NCBI GenBank assembly: GCA_963715825.1
Contig: CAVQSI010000041.1
Span: forward strand, 1-64,000
Source of the DNA: Sva-07 sp963715825
Lineage (GTDB): Bacteria; Actinomycetota; Acidimicrobiia; Acidimicrobiales; Ilumatobacteraceae
Length of the DNA: 64,000 nt
Direction: 5' to 3'
Made by a program: the position numbers and the translations under genes. This document shows positions 45,474 through 55,043 of this stretch, piece after piece. A model generated the notes under the pieces. That model made no database searches, was not told the origin of the DNA, and saw nothing but the letters and a program-made list of their open reading frames with translations. How positions within the stretch are numbered: position 1 is the stretch's first letter; every line of letters starts with the position of its first letter.

Positions 45474-46511
45474 TCAGCCGGCGGCGTAGGCGTCGACGAT
45501 CGGGGCGAGTTCGTCGGGACTCGCCCCGTGCATGATCACCGCATCGGCGCCCAGAGCGAACTGGTCTCGCACCGCCGCCGCACACTGCTCGGGCGATCCC
45601 GTCGCCGACGGCGCCAACCAGTCATCGGGGATCAGCGTGGCGATGTGTTCGAGTTGCTCGGTCGTGGCGCTCACGTCGATCGCTCCACGGAAGCCGGCGA
45701 CCAGGTCGTCAGCGCGGAACGCGGCGAGCACGGCGGGATCCCAGCGGTTCGTCTCGACCATCAGGTCGCCGTAGGCCTGGAGGTACGTGGCGAGCCGTCC
45801 GACCGTCTTCTTGAGCCGCGCCGCCTCGGGCAGGTGGTCGCCGATCGTCGCGAAGCACGACCAGACCGTGACGTCGTCGGGGTTCCGGCCTGCACGTTCG
45901 GCCGAGTCCTTCACCGTGCGCACGCATCGCTGCAGCGTCTCGTCGGTGAAGAACGTGTGCAGGATCACGTGATCGAACGCCCGGCCACCGAGCTCCAACG
46001 AGTTGGGCCCGAACGCCACCAGGCCGAGCGGGATGTCCTCGTCGAAGGTCGGGTCGAGGCGCAGCACCGGGTACGAACCGATGGGGCCGTCGTGGCCGAT
46101 GATCGTGTCGCCATGCCAGAGCCGTCGCATGACCCCGGTGAAGTCCTCCATCTGGGCCGTGGTGATCCGCGACATCCCGTAGGCGTCGAACAGCGGTGCG
46201 ATCCCACGGCCGATGCCGAGCACGAACCGCCCGCCGGTCAGACGGTGCATCGTGGTCGCGTATGACGCGGTGACGATCGGGTGACGCGTGTTGTGGTTGG
46301 TCGCCCCGGTGATGATCTGCATGTTCGTCGTGGCCACCGCCGCGGCGCCCGACAGCGTCACCGCTTCCTTCACGTTGAACCGTTCGCTGATGAACACCGC
46401 TCCCAGTCCGAGCTCCTCCGCCCGAGCGCACTCGGCGACGAGGTCCCGTGGGTTCTGGGCGCCGCCCGCGAGGGTGTAGAAGCCGAGTTCGGGGAACCGG
46501 GGGTCGCTCAC
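45474..46511 (-). CDS. LLM-class (F420-dependent type) oxidoreductase
   Basis: A 345-residue luciferase-like flavin or F420 enzyme. Typical marks: ELGFYTLAGGAQNPRDLV, AEELGLGAVFISERFNVKEA, TGATNHNTRHPIVTASYATT, LTGGRFVLGIGRG and a C-terminal TGSPEQCAAAVRDQFALGAD. Acidimicrobia carry many F420-dependent members, so F420 is more likely than FMN. The GTG start overlaps the esterase stop (GTGA), so the two are cotranscribed and may act on related substrates. Confidence 0.88.
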   Translation of the reverse strand: MSDPRFPELGFYTLAGGAQNPRDLVAECARAEELGLGAVFISERFNVKEAVTLSGAAAVATTNMQIITGATNHNTRHPIVTASYATTMHRLTGGRFVLGIGRGIAPLFDAYGMSRITTAQMEDFTGVMRRLWHGDTIIGHDGPIGSYPVLRLDPTFDEDIPLGLVAFGPNSLELGGRAFDHVILHTFFTDETLQRCVRTVKDSAERAGRNPDDVTVWSCFATIGDHLPEAARLKKTVGRLATYLQAYGDLMVETNRWDPAVLAAFRADDLVAGFRGAIDVSATTEQLEHIATLIPDDWLAPSATGSPEQCAAAVRDQFALGADAVIMHGASPDELAPIVDAYAAG

Positions 46512-47446
46512 GACGAGACGGACGCCTTGGCAGCAGCCTTGGCGGCAGCGGGCGGTGGCGCGGGTGTCTTCTCGCGGATGAACACCGCCGCGCGCACCAG
46601 CGCGTCGGTCGCTTCGGGCATGTACCCGGCCAGGATCGGATACACGTGCCACAGGTGGTCGCGCAGGTCGAGTCGGACATCGACGCCCGCTGCCTCGTAC
46701 CGCTCGGCGAGCCGGGTCGAATCCGACAGCAGGATCTCGTCCATGCCCGTCTGGATCAGGGTCGGCGGATAGCCGGTCGGATCGGCGAACAGCGGCGACA
46801 CGCCGGGGTCGTCGAGCGGCGTGTCGCCCGCGTAGATCGTCGCCGCCTCGGGCAGCCCTTCGCCGTCGAACATCGGATCGTGCGCCACCCGCGTGACGAC
46901 GGACTCGCCCGAGCCCGTGAGGTCGGTCCACGGCGACAGCACGTACACCGCGCCCGGCATCGGATCGCCGGCTGCCTTCAGCGCCCCGAGTGTGGCGAGC
47001 GTCGCCCCGCCGCCGGCGGAGTCGCCGGCGATGGTCACCATCGACGGATCGACGTCCGCGATGATCGCCCGATAGGCCGCCACGCAATCGTCGACCGCGG
47101 CGGGGTAGAGGTGTTCGGGTGCGAGGCGGTAGTCGATCACCGTGACGGTGGCCGCGGCTCGCTTGGCGAGACGGGCACACATCGCGATGTGGCTTCTCGG
47201 TGAGCCGAGCACGTATGCGCCGCCGTGGATGTACAGGATGTGGCGCACCGGCGTCACCTCGGTGGGGGTGGCGACGATGGCCGGCACGCCGCCCACGACG
47301 GTGTCGACGTAGTCGACCTTGCGCGGGCGGGGGACGACGTCGAGCTTGTCCATCGCAGCGCGCCGCTCCTCGATCGACACGTCGGTGCCGACCTCCATCT
47401 TGGCGATGCGGTTGCGGAAGAAACGGGCCCGTCGGCTGAGCGTCAT
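46508..47446 (-). CDS. Alpha/beta hydrolase, hormone-sensitive-lipase type esterase
   Basis: A 312-residue HSL-family (type IV) esterase. Oxyanion motif YIHGGAYVLGS, nucleophile elbow GDSAGGGATLA, then probable acid and base in MDEILLSDST and HLWHVYPIL. These enzymes cut esters of short or bulky acids. An Ala/Pro-rich tail follows. Its stop overlaps the LLM oxidoreductase gene start, and it begins 14 bases from the PEP carboxylase stop, so all three minus-strand genes may be read together. Confidence 0.9.
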   Translation of the reverse strand: MTLSRRARFFRNRIAKMEVGTDVSIEERRAAMDKLDVVPRPRKVDYVDTVVGGVPAIVATPTEVTPVRHILYIHGGAYVLGSPRSHIAMCARLAKRAAATVTVIDYRLAPEHLYPAAVDDCVAAYRAIIADVDPSMVTIAGDSAGGGATLATLGALKAAGDPMPGAVYVLSPWTDLTGSGESVVTRVAHDPMFDGEGLPEAATIYAGDTPLDDPGVSPLFADPTGYPPTLIQTGMDEILLSDSTRLAERYEAAGVDVRLDLRDHLWHVYPILAGYMPEATDALVRAAVFIREKTPAPPPAAAKAAAKASVSS

Positions 47447-47460
47447 CCCGGCAGGCTAAT

Positions 47461-50298
47461 TCAGCCGGAGTTGCGCAGCCCGGTGGCGATCGCGTTGATC
47501 GACAGCTGAATGCCGCGAACGACCAGTTCGTCGTCGTCGCCGTCTCGATAGCGGCGCAGGAGGTCGACCTGCATCACGTGCAACGGGTCGAGGTACGGGT
47601 ACCGGATACGCAGGCTCCGTTCGAGCAACGGGTTGTCGGCGAGCGGCGACGACGCTCCGGTGATCCGGCGGTGCCAGACGAGCGTCCGTGCGTGCTCGTC
47701 GGCGATCGCATCGAAGATGTCGGTTCGCATGGCGTCGTCTTCCACGAGCACGTCGGCGTAGCGGCGGGCGATGTCGATGTCGGACTTCGCCAGCACCATG
47801 CCCATGTTGTCGATCGCTGCCCGGAAGAACGGCCAGTCGGCGTACATCGATGCGAGCAGATCGAGGCGTTCGTTCTGGTGCGGCTCGCCGACGAACCGTT
47901 CGACGGCGCTGCCGACACCGAACCAGGCGGGGATCATCAACCGGCACTGCGTCCACCCGAACACCCAGGGGATCGCGCGCAGGTCTTCGATCGCATTCGA
48001 CATCGTCCGCGACGCCGGACGGCTGCCGACGTTGAGTGTGGCGATCTCGTTGGTCGGTGTGATCGCCCGGAAGAATGACACGAACCGGTCGTCGCCGTAC
48101 ACGAGCGAGCGGTACGCGTCGAACGCGTTCGACGACAGCTCACCCATCGTGGCCGCGTATCGAGGGTCGACGCGGCCCGACGTCGCATCGCTGGAGCTCG
48201 AGCGGTTCGACAACGTGGCTTGGAGCGTGGCCGACAGCAGCGTCTCGAGGTTGCGGCGCGCCATGGCGCGGTTCGAGTACTTGGCGGCGACGATCTCGCC
48301 CTGCTCGGTGAGCCGAATCGCTCCGTCGACGGTGCCGTGCGGCAGCGCCAGGATCGCTTGGTGCGCGGGCCCGCCGCCGCGACCCACGGTGCCACCGCGT
48401 CCGTGGAAGAACCGGAGTTGGACGCCCGCGTGTCGGGCGACGTCGGCCAACGCGGTCTGCGCCGACGACAGGCTCCACTGCGAGCACAGATAGCCGCCGT
48501 CCTTGTTCGAGTCGGAGTAGCCCACCATCACCTCCTGGCGGTTGCCGCGCGATCGCACGATGTCGGCGTACACCGGATCGTGCAGCATGGCGTCGAGCAC
48601 GTCGGGGCACCGTTGGAGGTCGTCGATCGTCTCGAACAGCGGGACGATGTCGAGCTGTGAGGATGCGGACCGCGCGCCGTGGGCGCTGGTGGCCAGGCCG
48701 ACCTCCTTGAGCAGCACGGCCACTTCGAGCACGTCGCTCACGTCGTGGGCCATCGAGATCACATAGTGCGGCACGATCCGCCGACCGACGCGGGCAACCG
48801 CGTCGGCGGCGGCCTCGAGGATCGCCAGCTCGGACCGGGTGCGTTCGCCCAGGTCCGCGTCGGGGTGGCGCAGCAGGCGCGGATTGCGCAGCTCGGCAGC
48901 CAACATCTCGACCCGTTCGGCCTCGTCGAGGCTCATGTAGTCGTCGCAGATCCCGGCGTTCGCGAACAGGTCGGCGAGCACCTCCTCGTGGACCGCGGAG
49001 TTCTGACGAAGGTCGAGCCCGCACAGATGGGCGCCGAAGGTCGCAACGCTCCGACGGACGGGCTCGACCAGTGCGTCGGCGATCGCTGCCGCACCGTGAC
49101 TGCTCAGCGACGCGATCACGTGGTCGAGGTCGTCGACCAACTCGGTGAGGTCCTCGTACGGGACGCTGTCGCCGATCGGGGCCGGCCCCGGCACCTCGAC
49201 GTCGGGGTCGAGCGCCCGGCGGGCGAACGCATGGAGGCGGGCGTGCATCCCGCGCAGCGCTCGGCGGTACGGCTCGTCGGCCCGGAACGGCGACTCGTCG
49301 CCCGACTCGGCGGCCAGTGCCAGCACCTCGTCGGTCGCCGTGACCAGCCGATCGGTCATCGACAGACGGCGCGACAGGCGGTAGAGCGCAGCGAGGTGCC
49401 GGGTCAGCGCCGTTTCGACCTGGCGGCCCGTCGCATAGCGCACCACGTCGGCGGTCACGAACGGGTTCCCATCGCGGTCACCACCGATCCAGGACCCCAT
49501 CGTGATCGACCCGGACGTGTCGACCTGGCGGCCGTCGGCGACCGCCGCGGTTGCCGACGCGAGATCCCGCGTCAGCGCCGGGATCACGTCGAAGAGGCTC
49601 GTGTCGTAGTAGCGGATCGCTTCGTTGATCTCGTCGCGCACGCGGAGCTTCGACAGGCGCAGCAACGCCGTCTGCCACAGCAGCAGCACACACACCGACA
49701 ATTCGTGTTCGATCCGGGCCACGGCGGCGGCATCGTCGCGACGCACGTCGAGTTCGTCGAGCAGTTCGCTCAATTCGTCGAGCACTTCGAGCACGGTCTT
49801 GCGGCGCACCTCGGTCGGATGGGCGGTGATCACCGGGCTGACCTGCAACGACTCGACGGTGGCGACGAGGTCGTCACCGCTGATCCCGGTCTCCTGCACC
49901 CGGGCCAGCACGGCGTCGAGACTGCCGGGTTGTGGGGGAGCGTCGTCTCGGCGGTGGTGGCGTCGGCGACGCTCGAGGTGGACGTCTTCGGCGGTGTTGG
50001 CGAGCAACGACAGCCAGTCGAGGGCCCGCACGACGAGGATCTGCTCGTCGAGCGGATGCTCGGCCAGCGCCGACTGGATGTCGTCGACCGCGCTGCGGTG
50101 GGACTGCCGAGCCTCGAGGGCGATCTGACGGACCCGTTCGACCAGTTCGAACACTGCGCGGCCGTCGGTCTGCTCGATCGCGTCACCCAACAGACGTCCG
50201 AGCAGACCGATGTCGTCGCCGACCGCAGCGTCGTGTTCGTCGGTGGGGTCGACGGGGAGGTCGGTCAGGCTCGCGATGTCAGACACCTTCTCAGTCAA
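47461..50298 (-). CDS. ppc: Phosphoenolpyruvate carboxylase
   Basis: A 945-residue bacterial PEPC of normal length. It has the catalytic His region VITAHPTEVRRKTVLEVLDE (about 158), the VMVGYSDSNKDGGYLCSQWSL motif, FFHGRGGTVGRGGGP (glycine loop with Arg and Gly) and the C-terminal end AIATGLRNSG. It fixes bicarbonate on PEP to make oxaloacetate, refilling the citric acid cycle. The annotated start is TTG 50298; a GTG four codons later (MSDIASL) is possible, neither with a good ribosome site. Confidence 0.95.
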   Translation of the reverse strand: MTEKVSDIASLTDLPVDPTDEHDAAVGDDIGLLGRLLGDAIEQTDGRAVFELVERVRQIALEARQSHRSAVDDIQSALAEHPLDEQILVVRALDWLSLLANTAEDVHLERRRRHHRRDDAPPQPGSLDAVLARVQETGISGDDLVATVESLQVSPVITAHPTEVRRKTVLEVLDELSELLDELDVRRDDAAAVARIEHELSVCVLLLWQTALLRLSKLRVRDEINEAIRYYDTSLFDVIPALTRDLASATAAVADGRQVDTSGSITMGSWIGGDRDGNPFVTADVVRYATGRQVETALTRHLAALYRLSRRLSMTDRLVTATDEVLALAAESGDESPFRADEPYRRALRGMHARLHAFARRALDPDVEVPGPAPIGDSVPYEDLTELVDDLDHVIASLSSHGAAAIADALVEPVRRSVATFGAHLCGLDLRQNSAVHEEVLADLFANAGICDDYMSLDEAERVEMLAAELRNPRLLRHPDADLGERTRSELAILEAAADAVARVGRRIVPHYVISMAHDVSDVLEVAVLLKEVGLATSAHGARSASSQLDIVPLFETIDDLQRCPDVLDAMLHDPVYADIVRSRGNRQEVMVGYSDSNKDGGYLCSQWSLSSAQTALADVARHAGVQLRFFHGRGGTVGRGGGPAHQAILALPHGTVDGAIRLTEQGEIVAAKYSNRAMARRNLETLLSATLQATLSNRSSSSDATSGRVDPRYAATMGELSSNAFDAYRSLVYGDDRFVSFFRAITPTNEIATLNVGSRPASRTMSNAIEDLRAIPWVFGWTQCRLMIPAWFGVGSAVERFVGEPHQNERLDLLASMYADWPFFRAAIDNMGMVLAKSDIDIARRYADVLVEDDAMRTDIFDAIADEHARTLVWHRRITGASSPLADNPLLERSLRIRYPYLDPLHVMQVDLLRRYRDGDDDELVVRGIQLSINAIATGLRNSG

Positions 50299-50453
50299 GC
50301 CGACTCGCTCGGCCGAGGAAACCCGGAACCTCGATGCGTGTGCGTGCCGCGCGGTTCTTCGCTCCAGCAGCGGATCGCTGCCATCGGGTGGTCCTGGTGT
50401 GAACCGGCGCGACAGTACGTGGCGCTCGACCGTGAGCTGTACGGTTGAGGGCG

Positions 50454-51683
50454 ATGGCCATCGAACCGAAAGTACTCGTGATCGTGTTGGCCGGTGGCGA
50501 GGGCAAGCGCCTCCAGCCGTTGACGAACGACCGGGCGAAGCCGGCGGTTCCGTTCGCCGGCACCTATCGGCTGATCGACTTCGCGTTGTCCAACTTTGCG
50601 AACGCCGGCTACCTGAAGATCGTCGTGCTCACCCAGTACAAGAGCCACAGCCTCGACCGTCACATCTCCCAGACGTGGCGGTTCTCGGCGATGCTCGACA
50701 ACTACGTGACCCCCGTACCTGCCCAGATGCGCCGCGGTCCGTACTGGTTCCAGGGATCCGCCGACGCGATCTACCAGAACCTCAACCTGATCGCCGACGA
50801 GTCGCCGGACATCGTGGCGGTGTTCGGTGCAGATCACATCTACAAGATGGACCCGCGCCAGATGGTCGACGAGCACGTCGAGTCGGGCGCCGGCGTCACG
50901 GTGGCGGCGATTCCGGTGCCCAAGCACGAGGCGGTCGACTTCGGGGTGATCGAGGTCGCCGATGACGGCAAGATCCTGGCCTTCCACGAGAAGGTCGCCG
51001 ACCCGCCGACGATGCCCGGCAACGACGAGATGTGCCTGGCGAGCATGGGCAACTACGTGTTCGACACCCAGACGCTGATCGATGTCGTCACGCCCCGCGA
51101 GAACCAGTACACCGACCTGGGCAGCCATGTGATCCCGGCACTCACCGACGCCGGGGTGGCACGCGTCTACGACTTCTCGAAGAACGTCATCCCGGGCCAG
51201 GACGACCGGGAGAAGGGCTACTGGCGTGACGTCGGCACGCTCGACTCGTTCTTCCACGCCAACATGGATCTGATCGCTCCGGTGCCGATCTTCAACCTGT
51301 ACAACGAGTACTGGCCGGTCTACACGTCGCGCCGGGCGCTGCCGCCCGCCAAGGTGTCGCGCGGTCGCGGCGGCGAGCCGTCGTTCGTCGACGGCAGCCT
51401 GCTGTGCCAGGGTTCGATCATCTCGGGCTCGCACGTCGAGCGCTCGATCGTCGGCCCGGGCGCCTACATCGACCACGACGCCCACGTCACCGACTCGATC
51501 ATCTTTCCCGACGTCCGTATCGGCGCCGGCGTGCGCCTGCACCGCTGCATCGTCGACAAGAACGTGGTCGTACCCGACTGGGCGCGCGTCGGGCTCGAAC
51601 TCGACGCCGACCGCGAGCGCTTCACCGTCAGCGACGAAGGCGTCGTCGTCATCGAGAAGGGCCGCGACCTGTCCCGCAGCTGA
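50454..51683 (+). CDS. glgC: Glucose-1-phosphate adenylyltransferase
   Basis: A 409-residue ADP-glucose pyrophosphorylase. The nucleotide motif VLAGGEGKRLQPLTNDRAKP, YRLIDFALSNFANAG, the sugar-phosphate region and the catalytic Asp in VFGADHIYKMD are all present, as is a left-handed beta-helix end (SIISGSHVERSIVGPGAYID). It makes ADP-glucose for GlgM/glycogen synthesis. ATG 50454 with GAGG just upstream is chosen over the TTG three codons earlier. Convergent with the oxidoreductase gene, five bases between. Confidence 0.95.
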   Translation: MAIEPKVLVIVLAGGEGKRLQPLTNDRAKPAVPFAGTYRLIDFALSNFANAGYLKIVVLTQYKSHSLDRHISQTWRFSAMLDNYVTPVPAQMRRGPYWFQGSADAIYQNLNLIADESPDIVAVFGADHIYKMDPRQMVDEHVESGAGVTVAAIPVPKHEAVDFGVIEVADDGKILAFHEKVADPPTMPGNDEMCLASMGNYVFDTQTLIDVVTPRENQYTDLGSHVIPALTDAGVARVYDFSKNVIPGQDDREKGYWRDVGTLDSFFHANMDLIAPVPIFNLYNEYWPVYTSRRALPPAKVSRGRGGEPSFVDGSLLCQGSIISGSHVERSIVGPGAYIDHDAHVTDSIIFPDVRIGAGVRLHRCIVDKNVVVPDWARVGLELDADRERFTVSDEGVVVIEKGRDLSRS

Positions 51684-51687
51684 GGCG

Positions 51688-52734
51688 TCACATCCCGAGG
51701 AGTTCGGAGGGGGTGCGATCTCGCGGGCCGCTGAACGGCAACGGCACCTCGATCGCGTCACGACCTGCCGACCAGTGGGCGGCGCAGATCACGTCGAGTA
51801 CCTGGCGTCCGAGTCGTGAGGTGGCAGGCACCGGCCGACCGGTGCGGATGTTGGTCCAGTAGCGCTTGAGTTGCGGTGCGTAGCCGTAGTCCTCGACCAG
51901 CGACGGTCCACCGGCTGCCCGGATCGGCGAACCGATCGGCACGGGGTCGCCGTTGTGTTCGAGCGTGGGGGAGGGGTACAGCTCGGCGCGCAGCACGGCG
52001 CGGGCGCTCGAGGCCTGCAGGTCCCAGTCCGGGGTCGAGTCGGGCTGCCAGCGAGCCACCACGGTGGCGACGAGGCCCGACTCGAACCGCAACTTGATCG
52101 TGCCGTGCTCGTGGCGGGTGCCGGCGTCGATGATGACGGCGGTGAGCGACACGGGTCGCCCGGCCCCGGACTCGGCGGCGGTGCGCAAGGCGAGGCCCAC
52201 CGGGTGCACGCCGAGGTCGAAGAGCGCACCGCCGCCCCACTGGGCGTCGATGCCGTCGTCGGGCCGCCAGGACGGCGGGGCCTGTATGGCACGCGCCGAC
52301 AGATGCGTGAGCGCGCCGATGCCGGCCACGCGCACCAGCAGGCCGTCGACGGTCGGCGCCGCCGCCAGGTGCTCGGAGTACAGCACCGGTCGATCGACAC
52401 GGTCCTCGGCGGCGATCAAGCGGTCGGCCTCGGCGAGCGTGCACGCGAGCGGCGCCTCGACCACCACGTGGTAGCCGGCGTCGAGCAGGGCGATCGCCGC
52501 GTCGACGTGGGCAGCCGGTGGTGTTGCGACGATGGCGATGTCGCCGCGTCGACCGGTTGTCAGATCGTCGAACGAAGCGACCTGCGACGTCGCGCTGGCA
52601 GCAAGTTCGGCGGACCGCTCGGCGCTGCGAGACGCAACAGCCGACACCCGCCAGTCGAGCGCTTGGCAGGCAGCGACGTGGACGCCGGCCACCATGCCCG
52701 CACCCCACAACACCACTTCGGGTCGACGTTGCAT
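51688..52734 (-). CDS. Gfo/Idh/MocA-family oxidoreductase
   Basis: A 348-residue NAD(P)-dependent oxidoreductase. The N-terminal Rossmann motif is VVLWGAGMVAGVHVAA. A DIAIVATPPAAHVDAAIALL strand follows, then VVVEAPLACTLAEAD: the usual EKP is EAP here, replacing the conserved Lys with Ala, which may affect catalysis. The C-terminal domain has GGALFDLGVHPVGLAL, carrying the expected Asp/His pair. Members oxidise or reduce sugars and inositols. The substrate is unknown. Divergent from the PBP gene. Confidence 0.85.
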   Translation of the reverse strand: MQRRPEVVLWGAGMVAGVHVAACQALDWRVSAVASRSAERSAELAASATSQVASFDDLTTGRRGDIAIVATPPAAHVDAAIALLDAGYHVVVEAPLACTLAEADRLIAAEDRVDRPVLYSEHLAAAPTVDGLLVRVAGIGALTHLSARAIQAPPSWRPDDGIDAQWGGGALFDLGVHPVGLALRTAAESGAGRPVSLTAVIIDAGTRHEHGTIKLRFESGLVATVVARWQPDSTPDWDLQASSARAVLRAELYPSPTLEHNGDPVPIGSPIRAAGGPSLVEDYGYAPQLKRYWTNIRTGRPVPATSRLGRQVLDVICAAHWSAGRDAIEVPLPFSGPRDRTPSELLGM

Positions 52735-52796
52735 ACGCGCCGACGGTACCTCCTGCCGACACGAGCGTCGCCTCCGCCAGTATCGTCGGGAGCGCT

Positions 52797-55043
52797 GTGC
52801 GACTCCTCGGACTCATCCCTCGACTCCTGCTGATCGTGGCGGGAGGCGCGCTCCTGCTGACCGCCACCGTGGTCGGCATCGCGCCGCGCGTGTGGTCGAC
52901 GGCGAACGCCCACGAGGAACTGCCGGTCGTTCTGCCCGAGTTCGAGGCGCTCGCGCAACGCACCTACGTGTACGACGTCAATGGCCAAGAGATCGCGTTC
53001 TACGAACTCGAGAACTCGCAGCCGATCGCCTTCGAAGACATCCCCCAGCCCGTGATCGACGCCTTCCTCGTGGTCGAGGACAAGGAGTTCTTCACCCACG
53101 ACGGCATCAACGTGCGCAGCCTCATTCGGGCGACCCTGTCGAACTTCGCGTCCGATTCGCCCCAGCAGGGCGCCTCGACGATCACGATGCAGGTCGTCAA
53201 GAACGACTACCTGGCCGGGCTCGAGCGCGACGGTCGGTACAAGCTGCTGCAGATGCACTACGCCCGCATGCTCGAGAACCAGATGTCGAAGCAGGACATC
53301 ATGGCCCGGTACCTCAACACGGTGTTCTTCGGCAACAACGCCTACGGCATCGAGGCGGCTGCTGAGACCTACTTCGGCAAGAAGGCGGCCGACCTCACCT
53401 TCACCGAGTCGGCGTTCCTCGCCGGCCTGGTGCGCTCGCCGTCGGGGTTCGACCCGATCAACGAACCCGAACGCAGCCGCGCGCGTTGGCTGCAGGTGAT
53501 CGACCGGCTCGTCGACGAGGGTGAGCTCACCGAGTTCGAGGGCGAGCAGCTCGCGGAGGAGTTCGTCCTGCCGTCACGGGTCAAGACGCTGCCCGAGCGG
53601 TCGTTCTCGCGGACGTACTTCACCGAGGCGCTGCGTGACTACCTGCTCAACAAGTCCGACATCCTGGGTGACACCTACCAGCAGCGCTACAACCAGCTGT
53701 TCCGTGGTGGGCTGCGCATCCACACCACGCTCGACGCCAACATGCAGTCGCTCGCCGAGCAGGCCCGCAACGAGCTGCCCGACGCCCAGCCGTTCGACGC
53801 GGCGATCGTGTCGCTCGATTCCACCTCGGGTGCGGTCCGCGCCATGGTCGGCGGTCGTGGGTTCGTCCCGAACGAGCGCGAGGTCAACATGGCGCTCAGC
53901 CCCCGCCAGACCGGGTCGAGCGTCAAGATGTTCATCCTCGCCGCAGCGGTCGAGGCCGGCGCCCAGGCCAACGACGTGCTCGACGGCACCCGGCCCTGCG
54001 TGCTGCCGAACCCGGGCAACGAGGCAGAGCCGTTCGAGATCAGCGACGCCGTGAACCGCGGCGTGGTCACCCTGCAGGAGCACACGACGGCCTCGATCAA
54101 CTGCGCATTCGGTCGGCTGTCGCAGATCGTCGGACTGCATCGCGTCGTCGACACGATCTACCGCATGGCCGAGTCGCCCTACCTGTACCGCGACCAGCCG
54201 CGGTCCGAGCGTCTGCCGATCGAACCGTTCGCCAGCCTCGCGACCGGCGCCAACGAGATGGCGCCGATCGACATGGCCTCGGGCGTGCAGGCGCTCGCCA
54301 ACGAGGGCTTGCACCACTCGCCGTACTACGTCGACTTCATCGACGGGCCCGAGGGCGACCGCATCTACACGCATCTCGACCCGGGCTCGCAGGTGCTCGA
54401 TCGTGACGCTGCGCTCGAGAGCGTCGACATCCTGAAGGGCCCGATCTACGGCGGCGGCACCGGTCGGCGCGCCGCCTTCGACGACCGTCGACCCGCCTTC
54501 GGCAAGACCGGTACCCAGGAGAACAACACCAACGCCTGGTTCGTCGGCGGCACCAAGCAGCTGTCGACCGCAGTCTGGGTGGGCGACCCGGATGCCTACA
54601 CGCCCATGCGTGGCATCCCGGCGTTCGTGGCTGAGGGCTACGGCCGCAACGTGCAGGGCGGTCACTTCCCGGCGCTGATCTGGAAGGCGTTCATGGAGCC
54701 AGCGCACGTGTTCTACCCACCGACCGACTGGGACCGCCCGCCTCCGCCCGACCGCGCCAACGCAAGGCTGTACCTCCCGGGCAACGAGTGCGCAGTACGT
54801 GCCGTCGGCACGGCGCCGGCGCCGGTCGACCCGAATGCGCCGCCCACCACGGTGCCGCCGCCGAACCCCGACGGGTCACCCGCCGAGACCGTCCCGCCGG
54901 CCACGGTGCCGGTGTTCGAATCCGTTCAGGTCGGCACGACGATCCCACCCGACAACCTCGATCCGCTGGCGCCGCTGCCGTCGTTGCCGGCGTCGGAACG
55001 GCTGGGACCGTGCGTACCTGGCACAATCATCCTCGATGAGTGA
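52797..55043 (+). CDS. Class A penicillin-binding protein (transglycosylase-transpeptidase)
   Basis: A 748-residue bifunctional PBP. Membrane anchor LLLIVAGGALLLTATVVGIA; GT51 domain with the catalytic Glu in VVEDKEFFTHDGINVRSLIR (about 94-113), QGASTITMQVVKN and RKIxE-like MHYARMLENQMSKQDI; transpeptidase domain with SSVK (about 374), SINC (SxN motif, about 432) and GKTGTQEN (about 569). A Pro/Thr-rich tail follows. It polymerises and cross-links peptidoglycan. GTG 52797 fits the anchor and has TATCGT and GGGAG before it. The stop overlaps the zinc-ribbon gene by eight bases. Confidence 0.93.
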   Translation: MRLLGLIPRLLLIVAGGALLLTATVVGIAPRVWSTANAHEELPVVLPEFEALAQRTYVYDVNGQEIAFYELENSQPIAFEDIPQPVIDAFLVVEDKEFFTHDGINVRSLIRATLSNFASDSPQQGASTITMQVVKNDYLAGLERDGRYKLLQMHYARMLENQMSKQDIMARYLNTVFFGNNAYGIEAAAETYFGKKAADLTFTESAFLAGLVRSPSGFDPINEPERSRARWLQVIDRLVDEGELTEFEGEQLAEEFVLPSRVKTLPERSFSRTYFTEALRDYLLNKSDILGDTYQQRYNQLFRGGLRIHTTLDANMQSLAEQARNELPDAQPFDAAIVSLDSTSGAVRAMVGGRGFVPNEREVNMALSPRQTGSSVKMFILAAAVEAGAQANDVLDGTRPCVLPNPGNEAEPFEISDAVNRGVVTLQEHTTASINCAFGRLSQIVGLHRVVDTIYRMAESPYLYRDQPRSERLPIEPFASLATGANEMAPIDMASGVQALANEGLHHSPYYVDFIDGPEGDRIYTHLDPGSQVLDRDAALESVDILKGPIYGGGTGRRAAFDDRRPAFGKTGTQENNTNAWFVGGTKQLSTAVWVGDPDAYTPMRGIPAFVAEGYGRNVQGGHFPALIWKAFMEPAHVFYPPTDWDRPPPPDRANARLYLPGNECAVRAVGTAPAPVDPNAPPTTVPPPNPDGSPAETVPPATVPVFESVQVGTTIPPDNLDPLAPLPSLPASERLGPCVPGTIILDE

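Noticed and set aside
48679..50448. 589-codon plus-strand frame opposite PEP carboxylase
   Set aside because: Antisense of a well-conserved gene, no recognisable domain.
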